From: Allomyces arbusculus
Lineage: Eukaryota > Blastocladiomycota > Blastocladiomycetes > Blastocladiales > Blastocladiaceae
Reading direction: 5' to 3'
Length of the DNA stretch: 64,000 nt
NCBI GenBank assembly: GCA_027604705.1
Contig: JADHYV010000075.1
Location: forward strand, 25,217 to 89,216
Shown here piece by piece: positions 56,573-64,000 of the stretch. Every line of letters starts with the position of its first letter. The stretch's first letter is position 1. A program made the position numbers and the translations under genes. A model generated the notes under the pieces. The model worked only from the letters and a program-made list of their open reading frames with translations. It was not told the DNA's origin and did no database searches.

Positions 56573-57803
56573 ATGGCCGCGTCGCCCGCCTTTGCAACCG
56601 AACTCGCCGTGGCCCTAACCGCCGTCCGCGCGGCCGCACGCGTCGCGCGCCATGCCCAAGCGACGCTCGTCCCCGTCCAAGACCGCGTTATCAAGGAGGA
56701 CAAGTCGCCCGTCACGGGTGTGTTGTGGTCGAACAGACCGTCGTCAAGGAAGTGATCCAAGCTGATGGCTCGATATTTCTTAGTGGCCGACTTTGCCAGC
56801 CAAGCCGTGGTCGCGTACTACCTGAAGCGGCACTTTGCCACGGACCGGATCGTCGGCGAAGAGGATTCTGCGGCCGTGCGCGAACGGCCGGACCTGGCCA
56901 AACGCGTCGTCGATGCGATCCGGCACGCTATGGAGGGTGAGCCGGCGGCAGCAGCCGTGACGGACGACGAGGTGCGCGCTCGTTCTCTTCTCTGCCCTCG
57001 TTGTTGCGACGACTGACCTCTCTCTGACCATCTAGTGGCTCGGCCTGATCGACCACGCCAGCACCGCCGCGCGTGGTCCCATCAGCGCGACCGAGCGGTT
57101 CTGGACGCTCGACCCGATCGACGGCACCAAAGGTTTTCTGCGGCGCCAGCAGTACGCTGTGTGCTTGGCGCTCCTCGACGCGCAGCAGACCGTGCAAGTC
57201 GGCGTGCTCGCATGCCCGAACATGCCATTCCCGTCCCTCTCTACCTCTTCGCCGACCGCAACCACGGGCTCGCTCGCGTGGGCCGTGCGCGGTCACGGCG
57301 CATGGCACGCGCCGCTCTCCGACTCTCCCACCGAGACCGCGACCCCCCTCGCCGTCGCCCCACGCACTTCCACAACCCTGACCGTGATCGAATCTTACGA
57401 ATCGGCGCACGCGAACCACGCACTCTCGCAGCGCGTGCAGGCGCGGCTTGCGGTCCCTACGGCCGTCGTGCGCATGGACTCTCAGGCCAAGTACCTTGCG
57501 GTTGCGCGCGGCGACGCGCAAGTGTACCTGCGCGCTGTTGGCGACGTGCACTACCGCGAAAAGATTTGGGATCATGCTGCGGGAGCCCTGATCCTGCACG
57601 AGGCCGGGGCCGCGGCGGTGGATGTGACTGGTCGCGCGCTCGAGTTTCCTCATGGAGGGGTGATGGTGCGGAATGTGGGGGTGGTCGCGACGGTGCGCGA
57701 GGACGGGTTGTTGGAGAGGGTGGTCAAGGCGGTCCAGGAGGATGAGGATTTTGCGCGGTATGCAGCAACGGTGGTGCCGAGTGAGGCTAGTCCGAAGATG
57801 TGA
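56573..57803 (+). CDS. MET22: 3'(2'),5'-bisphosphate nucleotidase (MET22/HAL2)
   Basis: Three exons (56573-56717, 56784-56971, 57036-57803) give 366 residues (yeast about 357). The enzyme removes the 3'-phosphate from PAP formed in sulfate assimilation and is inhibited by Li+ and Na+. Metal-site motifs of the inositol monophosphatase superfamily are present: EDKSPVTVADFASQAV, VGEEDS, WTLDPIDGTKGFLR and KIWDHAAGALILHEAGA. The frame only works with splicing: VT|V at intron 1 (phase 1) and DDE|WLGLIDHAS at intron 2 (phase 0). Both introns are about 65 bp. It converges with the TSNAXIP1-like gene, 125 bp between stops. Confidence 0.95.
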
Positions 57804-57928
57804 TATCCGCGGATGAGATGTCCACTGTAACGTGCAATACTAGCGGATATTTTGTGCTCGTTTGTGTTCGTCTCCTCAAATCCCAGTCCAAAATCCAAAA
57901 GTCAGCCCATGCCCGAGTCCGTGCACGG

Positions 57929-60822
57929 TCATCCTCGCTTCAGTACTCCGCGCGACAAGTTGGCCAAGAACTTGCCAATCGTCATGGTATCGCGCGGCCG
58001 CAACTTGTCCACGGTCGAGTTGTACCCGCGCGCCACGTACTCATCAACGTCGGCCTTCTTCTTGTCCAAGTCGAACCGCCCAATGATGCGCGAAAACTCG
58101 ACCGTCGTCAGCGCCGTCACCGACGCGCCGTGGTACTGGTAGACGGCGTTCTACACACGGCATTGGCAAGCCGTCAGTTTTTCGGTGCAGCCAACCTAGG
58201 CGTGTAAATCGGAGGGGGGGGGGGGGGGAGCTAAACAGACCTCAAGGTCCTGCATGTACTGCGCGCGCTCCTCCATTTCCTGCAACTTGACGGCCTCAAC
58301 AAACGCCGAATCGGCGTTGGCACGGAAAAACAGCGGGTACGTTGTATCATTCGACCCGGGCTGGTCGGCATCCAACGCCGTCGTCAACTCGGCCACCTGC
58401 GCAGGGGTTTTGTGCTTCCACATTTCCTGAAGCGTCGAGAGAATCACCGTCTTGGCGAGCCGGCCCGTCGCGATCCCGTCGTTCAAGTTGGCGTCGAGAC
58501 GGGCAAACGAGGTGCGCAGCGTCTCGACAAGATGGTGCACATGCGCGTAGACCGACTCGTTAAGACGGTCTTCGAGAATATCGAGGAAGAGCCAGCAGTC
58601 TGTCGACTGCTTCTTGTACTGCCGGCACGCTTCGACCACGTTGTAGCCCCATTCGGCGATCGCGTCTTGCATCGAGAAGCGTTTCTTGAGGTAGAGGTAG
58701 AAGTACTCGGATAGCTACAACGAGGTGCAGTGGAGCAAGCATCAGCCCTTGCGTCTTGCAGGAAGAAACGGGTGGGCGAGTGGACCAGCGCCACAACTTA
58801 CGTGCGACGGCTTGCCCTGCCGTTTCTTGTCCTGGTCAAAGACGGCTTTGGTCGCCCACACGTCGCGGATCAGCAGGCAGCAATTTTGTCGCGTCAGGTG
58901 CCGGTTCGGGACGCGGCCCTTGAATCTGGACACGGGAGCCGCGCCGTGAGCATTCTCTACTCGAGCCGACCGACACACGACCACAAACGGAACGCGCACC
59001 GCAAATACCGCGGCACATGTACGGCCAACCCTAGCCCCAAGAAGAACGCCTGCTTCTCCTCGGCTTGCCGCTGCCCCTTGAGCGACCCGGCCGGCGCGGG
59101 CGCCGCCCTGGTACCGGCTTTACTCCCGACCGAATGCAGAGACAACCGGCTCCCCGTCTTGGACGTCGGCAGCGTCCCCTTGGATCCAGCGCGGCTCAGG
59201 TGGCGGTCGGCGGCCCCACCGCCATTCGCATTGGCTTGCATGACGGCCATCCCGCCGACACCACCGGCAGCGCTGTACCGCATGCACATGTGAATAAGGG
59301 TGACGATCGTCTCATTGGCATTCATGCCGTTGCACGGGCTCCAAAAGACCTCGATATTGCCCGAGCACCGCTTGGCGATATAGTCCCAGTCGGGTGTCGC
59401 GTGCTTGAGCCGCTCGGCAAACCGTTTTTCGAGGTCGCGGAGGATCTGCTCGTGCTTTTGTTGTGAGTCGAGCACTTGTTGGTGCTATGTCGTTGACGTG
59501 AGGGTTGTCAGTGAGGGGGAATACTCGCACAGGCACGACAGAGATGAAATGGAGATGCGCGCCATCTTAACCGTCATGCTCTGCTGGTGCTCGAACCGCG
59601 ACTTGTAACTGTCGTGCTCGGCACGCAACAGCTCGTGCTCGTACATGGGCACCGTATCCTTGTAGGCCTCCTTGAGCTCGGCAACCTTGTCCTCGGCCGC
59701 GCGGTTGCTTTCGAGCACTAGTCACCACCATGTCCGCCGTCAGCACGCGCAATCCCGAAACCAAAACCGACACCCACGGCACAGGCACACGTACAGAGCG
59801 CGTTTTGCCGCTGCAACGTCTCGACCAACTGGTCCTGCTCAGTGACGCGGCGCACGAAATCCTGCACGGTCCCCTGCAGATTGTGCTCGGCCTCGACCAA
59901 AATCGTCTTGCTGATCTCCTCCTCCTTGAGCCGCGCCGACTTGTCGCGCACGTCGGCCGCGAGCAGGTCGCACCGGCGCCGCCACTCGTCGAGCTCAGTC
60001 TGCAGTCGCGCGGCTTCCTTGGCCCAGTGGTCCGCGTCGCTCCTACACCCCCACCCCAATGTCAGCCGTTGCGTCAACGAACAAACCAAGAGAAGCGTTC
60101 ACGTACTTGACGTCGCCCACACGCTTCACCAACTCCTTGACCGTCTCCGCCTGCTTTTCAGCCACCTCGTACTTGTGCAGCGCGAGTTGGCTCTCGAGCG
60201 CCGGAATCGCGCGCACCTGCGCCTCGAGCCGCGCGAGCGCCTGCTCGTACTCGTTTTTGATGTCGCTTAGAAGCGCGCGGTAGGTCTTAAAGTCCTCGAT
60301 GAAGATTTCTGGTCGAGCAACGCACTGTCAGGTCCTGCCCGCTCGCACACGTTCCATGTTGACCGAGGAAAAACGTGCGGAACGCATTTCGATGTACACT
60401 GAGCCGTGCCGCGTCGCCTGGCGGCTTCCTAGACCGCAACCGCCCACCCGACGCGTCAGCCAAATCCACGCCCCTTCAGTCGAGATCCCAAACGATGCAA
60501 CGTACGTGTCGGCGTTGAGCTCAAGCAACTCGCGGCGCACGAACCGCGTCAGTTCCACGAGCAGCGCCGGGTCGCCGCTGGCCGTCCGGAACGCGGCGGG
60601 TCCCAGCGTCGGGTCGGAATTGTCGACGGGCGGTGGCGGGTCCCATGCGCCGCGAACGGTTGGCCGAGTCCGTGCGGATCCGGGCCGGCTCGTGGGCCGT
60701 GCCGAGCTCGGGCGCGACATGGCACGTGAGGACGCCGGTGTTGCCGGGTCGGTGTCCGACGCGGACGGTGGAGGTGCGAGGAGCCGCTGCGGGCCGATTT
60801 TGCCAGCGCTAGATGGGCGCAT
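57929..60822 (-). CDS. TSNAXIP1: TSNAXIP1-like coiled-coil protein (ciliary/flagellar association)
   Basis: I place eight exons (60822-60502, 60324-60107, 60042-59795, 59717-59572, 59484-59030, 58925-58802, 58714-58241, 58150-57929) giving 735 residues. The first boundary is the least certain. The N-terminal region (LLVELTRFVRRELLELNADT) and the block EIFIEDFKTYRALLSDIKNE match the conserved N-terminal domain of translin-associated factor X-interacting protein 1. Long coiled coils follow (KEEEISKTILVEAEHNLQGT, EDKVAELKEAYKDTVPMYEH). The C-terminal half (KGRVPNRHLTRQNCCLLIRD, LSEYFYLYLKKRFSMQDAIA, EWGYNVVEACRQYKKQ) is also like the animal protein. The family is linked to cilia and sperm, so in a fungus this points to motile zoospores. 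Intron 7 contains a 17-18-base C run. Confidence 0.78.
58213..58230. repeat. Homopolymer G tract inside intron 7
   Basis: A run of 17-18 G on the plus strand; as transcribed in the TSNAXIP1-like gene it is a C run just inside the intron donor. Its length may be unstable or misread in sequencing. Confidence 0.9.
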
Positions 60823-61390
60823 GGCGGTTGTGTTGGGTGAACTTGGAGCAGCTGATAGAACTGAATGTGGGGACGCGATTCATACGATGTTGGGCGCGAC
60901 CCGAACCCGGCCGTGCTGCGCAACATGGTGTTGAGAGGTGGGGTGCTGGCTGGTCGGCAAGGTGCTCGTGCGGTTGTTGGGGACGGAGCTGGCTGGAATG
61001 TCGCGTCGGACGCTTGCTGCAATAATTGAAGTGCCGGCTCGGCAAAGCGCGCCAAGTCGAATGCGGGCCGTGGAGAATTCGGTTGCTGCAAGTCGCGTGC
61101 AACGCCTTGTGGTTGGCCCTGACAGCCGACAAGTCGTGCCGAAGCCCTATCTAAGTGCTCTGCTCCCGACTTTTTTGCCAAACGTAACAGCAGAAGGGAA
61201 CTCCCACAGCTCTCTCTCTCCGTGTCGCACGCCAGCACCCTGATCGGCAACGGCAGCGACAGCAACCACCGTCGCAAACGGCGGGCCCCACTCCCCGACA
61301 GAGCATCGCCATCCATCGAGCTCGCAACAGCGCCCTATATTCGATTTGTTCCTAAATTTGGGCCTCTCCCAATACGCACGTCGCGCCGAT
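60823..61390. other. Intergenic, nothing recognised
   Basis: It lies between the TSNAXIP1-like start and the stop of the small complex I gene, both on the minus strand. Short frames only. Confidence 0.4.
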
Positions 61391-61663
61391 TTAGTGGCCG
61401 TGGTTGCGCTCATGCCACGGCTTGTGCTTGGTCATGAGGTAGGGCAGGTCCTAGACGACATGACACGATCCCACGGTCAGCATCCATTCCTCTCCTTCGT
61501 CCCCGCAATCCACCGTCGCACATAGACGCACCTCCTTGGCGCGGTACATCATCCAAAACCACATGACCGAGCCCATGAGCGTGGCGGCGCCTTTGTGCCA
61601 CTTGCTGGCCTGGTAGACAACAAACTTGGTGTGGTGCATCGTGTCGGCACCGTGGCCCGCCAT
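61391..61663 (-). CDS. NDUFB2: Complex I accessory subunit, NDUFB2/AGGG-like
   Basis: Exons 61663-61532 (44 codons) and 61450-61391 (19 codons plus stop) join in phase 0 to give 63 residues. The text SKWHKGAATLMGSVMWFWMM, then YRAKE, is one short transmembrane helix in a WH...MWFW..YRAK setting. It is followed by PYLMTKHKPWHERNHGH with the HPW-and-His-rich end typical of small plant and fungal beta-subcomplex subunits. These sit in the mitochondrial inner membrane arm of NADH:ubiquinone oxidoreductase. No cleavable presequence is evident from this start. The intron (61451-61531) is GTGCGT..CTAG. A different single-span complex I subunit is the main alternative. Confidence 0.62.
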
Positions 61664-63018
61664 CGTGTGAGAGACTTGGGAAGCGCTAAGGCGGGCAGAC
61701 ACGCGAGCAAGAGCCGGGTCAGTGTCGTGTTGCGATTGGTGCGAGGACCGGCCAGTCGCGTCAGTCGAACGCGGTCACAGCGTCCCGCTGGTCGATGCAA
61801 CCGGCACAGCAAGCACGAGTGCGTTCGTGCGCGCCTTGTCCACCTGCCAGAATCGCGACCGGCGCGGTCACAAGTCCGTATCGGAATGCTGTGGTGTGGC
61901 ATTGGTTCGCCATTGGGTCGGGTGGCGTCGACGTGGCCGCAGTTGGTGGTCGCTCTCGCGATCAATCAAGTTGAAGCATCATTACGTGTTGGTTGCGGTA
62001 AGTGAGCTGGCCGTGTCGAGCCGATGGGTTGGAAATGGCGGGCGACCCGATGATTCGCGTGCTTGCTCTGGGCACAGAATCAAAAGATCAAAGTGGTTGA
62101 CTGAACAACTCAGGTGACTTGCGACGGTTGTGGCATCTCGCGCCCACCGCACTGTTTTGCTCGTCAGCTTCCGCCAACACCGTGATCACCTGGCCCGCTC
62201 CTGCTCTCCACTTCCTTCAGCATGGTCAACAGCACGAAATTAGGGCTGAGTGTAGCGGCCAACCGCTCAATGATCCACGCGCAGCCCATCATGGACGACG
62301 CGCGGGTCGGCAGGAGCAACCTGCACGCGCTGCCGTCGCGTCGGTCGTATGCACCGGCCGCATTGCTCGCAGCGTCGCCGTGGGCGAGACGTGGGGTGGG
62401 CGGACGGCGTGACAGCAGACAAGAATCGTGCGCCAACGTCGCCAGCCGAAGCAACTCGTCGTGATCCGGGGTCGATCTGGTTCGCATGAAGCGCGGTCAG
62501 TCATCAGCCATTCGGCCGCGCGGGCAGCGCTGTGTGACGCGGTTTACCGTGGAATGGCCAAATTTCGAGGTGCCTGTCACGGCCGGTCGACGGTGGGAAG
62601 CAGCGGTGAACTCAGCCTTTGCGGTGTGGGCGGTGCATGTCGCTTCAGCCCTGCAAACACATCGCGCTGCGCCCGGGGCTGACCGCACACCGTCGCGCGG
62701 CCCTCGCGACCGCTGCGATCTGCTCATCAGCGTCAATCACTCACGGCTGCGCTCTCAACATGCAGGGCGCGCGGGAATGCAAGGCACCGCGTGTGCGGGG
62801 ACCAGCGGTGGACCAGCGGTGAGCGCGCACGCGCCGCGCACGACGAACGTCGCGCAATGATCACGTACGAATGGGAAGCAAATTTCCCAACAACTTTAAC
62901 GCCTGGCAGCTGCACCTTGCACTTTGTCGACCAGCCCGCGCGACCGCAACCCGCGCACTCTGCCGCGCACGACGATTTGCATCAGCCCGGGGCCTTGCCC
63001 TCGCGAGCGTCGCCGCGC
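61664..63018. other. Intergenic, nothing recognised
   Basis: About 1.3 kb without a convincing gene; GC-rich frames on both strands are low-complexity. The 3' end is promoter of the next gene. Confidence 0.4.
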
Positions 63019-63026
63019 TATATAAG
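63019..63026 (+). promoter_or_regulatory. TATA box of the Gly/Ser/His-repeat gene
   Basis: TATATAAG about 90 bp before the start codon, followed by a short leader rich in CTCGAAC repeats and ending caacaacactaccATGG. This is the strongest core promoter seen in the window and suggests high expression. Confidence 0.65.
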
Positions 63027-63112
63027 CCTCGTCGAACCCGCAACTCGACTCGAACCCGCATCTCGAGTCGCACGTCTCGTATCCCCCATCACCACTCATC
63101 AACAACACTACC

Positions 63113-64000
63113 ATGGAGGCCCAACCCCCCGCTGTCGAGCAGGCTCCCCCCGTCGAGGGTGGCAGCGAGCCCGCCCCCGACATGATGTACGCGACTGGTG
63201 CGGTACGTGATCCCCCCCCCTCCCCGCGCCACGACGCAGCACGACGCTTCGAATGCATTCATTTGCTCGTTCATCAACTGACCAACGCTCTCCACCGTGT
63301 TTGGTTGTGTAATATAGCCCGCCGGTGAGGGCCACGGTATCGCCGTGGGTGAGCCGAGCCCGAGCGGTGGCTCGCACGGCGGCAGCTCGGGTGGCTCGCA
63401 CGGCGGCAGCTCGGGTGGCTCGCACGGCGGCAGCTCGGGTGGCTCGCACGGCGGCAGCTCGGGCGGCTCGCACGGCGGCAGCTCGGGCGGCTCGCATGGC
63501 GGCAGCTCGGGTGGCTCGCACGGCGGCAGCTCGGGCGGCTCGCACGGCGGCAGCTCGGGTGGCGAGCACGGTGGCAGCTCGGGCGGCTCGCACGGCGGCA
63601 GCTCGGGTGGCTCGCACGGCGGCAGCTCGGGTGGCTCGCACGGCGGCAGCTCGGGTGGCTCGCACGGCGGCAGCTCGGGCGGCTCGCACGGCGGCAGCTC
63701 GGGCGGCTCGCACGGCGGCAGCTCGGGCGGCTCGCACGGCGGCAGCTCGGGTGGCTCGCACGGCGGCAGCTCGGGCGGCGAGCATGTCGGCAGCACCGAC
63801 GTCTCGGCGCTCCAGCTCCAGGGCCAGTTCCAGACCGTCAACGCTTCCACGACCGGCCACGGCGCGTCGTCCGCGTCCGCTACCCAAGGCCAGCTGCAGG
63901 CGCAAGGTGTGCAGGCGAACGGCGGCGACGTTGCCGCGGGGCAGCTCCAGGGCCAGTTCCAGACCGTTGACGCGTCGGCTGCCGGTCACCACGGCGCCTC
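63113..64000 (+). CDS. Gly/Ser/His octapeptide-repeat protein, partial (runs off window)
   Basis: Exon 1 is 63113-63202 (MEAQPPAVEQAPPVEGGSEP to MMYATGA) and exon 2 starts at 63318 (PAGEGHGIAVGEPSPSGGSH), phase 0, with a 115-bp GTACGT..ATATAG intron. Exon 2 stays open to the window end, giving about 257 residues so far. From about 63370 to 63785 it consists of about 17 copies of a 24-bp unit encoding GGSHGGSS, with two units varying to GEH. After the repeats comes Gln-rich text in which QLQGQFQTV recurs twice. No signal peptide or transmembrane segment is visible. It is an intrinsically disordered, possibly structural or metal-binding (His) protein; no family recognised. Confidence 0.7.
63370..63785 (+). 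repeat. 24-bp tandem repeat array, about 17 units
   Basis: The unit ggtggctcgcacggcggcag ctcg repeats with mostly third-position changes (ggt/ggc), so the protein repeat is nearly perfect. The antisense and third frames are also open, producing spurious long frames on the minus strand. Confidence 0.92.

Noticed and set aside
63370-63785. CRISPR-like array
   Set aside because: The units are contiguous with no spacers and encode a protein repeat; eukaryotic context.
63089-63992. Two long minus-strand frames rich in Pro/Glu or Ala/Arg repeats
   Set aside because: They are reverse translations of the 24-bp repeat array. The plus-strand reading has a promoter, a start codon and a spliced exon in the right frame.

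Overview
The window looks like nuclear DNA of a GC-rich zoosporic (flagellated) fungus. The fungal character comes from a fused tryptophan synthase (TRP5), an ATG26-type sterol glucosyltransferase, an EGH1-type steryl-beta-glucosidase, MET22/HAL2 and a UBX5-like Cdc48 adaptor. The flagellum is suggested by a TSNAXIP1-like coiled-coil protein, a family tied to cilia and sperm. Genes are compact, on both strands, with short introns (mostly about 50-120 bp). A blastocladiomycete or chytrid would fit; this is inference from gene content, not a species identification.

Layout. 0.8-2.5 kb: UBX5-like gene. 3.2-5.3 kb: a decayed and an intact maltose/galactoside O-acetyltransferase. 6.1-13.3 kb: tandem array, all on the minus strand, of four proteins each built from two UAS (thioredoxin-like) domains; one copy is a pseudogene. 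13.9-20.6 kb: EGH1, then TRP5 and TRP4 transcribed divergently from a 460-bp shared promoter. 22.4 kb: small secreted protein. 24.3-27.8 kb: six-exon ATG26. 28.5-32.2 kb: gene-poor stretch with decayed coiled-coil genes and a Kelch-like/membrane remnant. 32.7-36.8 kb: nucleoside diphosphate kinase and a large low-complexity nuclear-type protein. 36.8-41 kb: gene-poor, with tRNA-like T-arm elements. 41.1-44.6 kb: RFC1. 44.7-56.1 kb: tandem array on the minus strand of a seven-transmembrane (7TM) family, with four intact members (408, 399, 439 and 342 aa), two pseudogenes and one exon fragment. 56.6-61.7 kb: MET22, the TSNAXIP1-like gene and a small NDUFB2-like complex I subunit. 63.1-64 kb: 5' part of a Gly/Ser/His octapeptide-repeat protein that runs off the window.

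The most notable content is the 7TM array. Splicing the fragmented frames by hand gives five-exon genes with the same intron positions and phases, and charge placement predicting an outside N-terminus and inside C-terminus, as in G-protein-coupled receptors. I do not recognise it as a named receptor class. Second is the double-UAS array, whose domains resemble the UAS domain of the UBX5-like gene in the same window. Third, the enzymes that make (ATG26) and break (EGH1) steryl glucosides sit about 8 kb apart. Exon boundaries were inferred by reading frame, splice signals and paralogue comparison; no transcript data were available.
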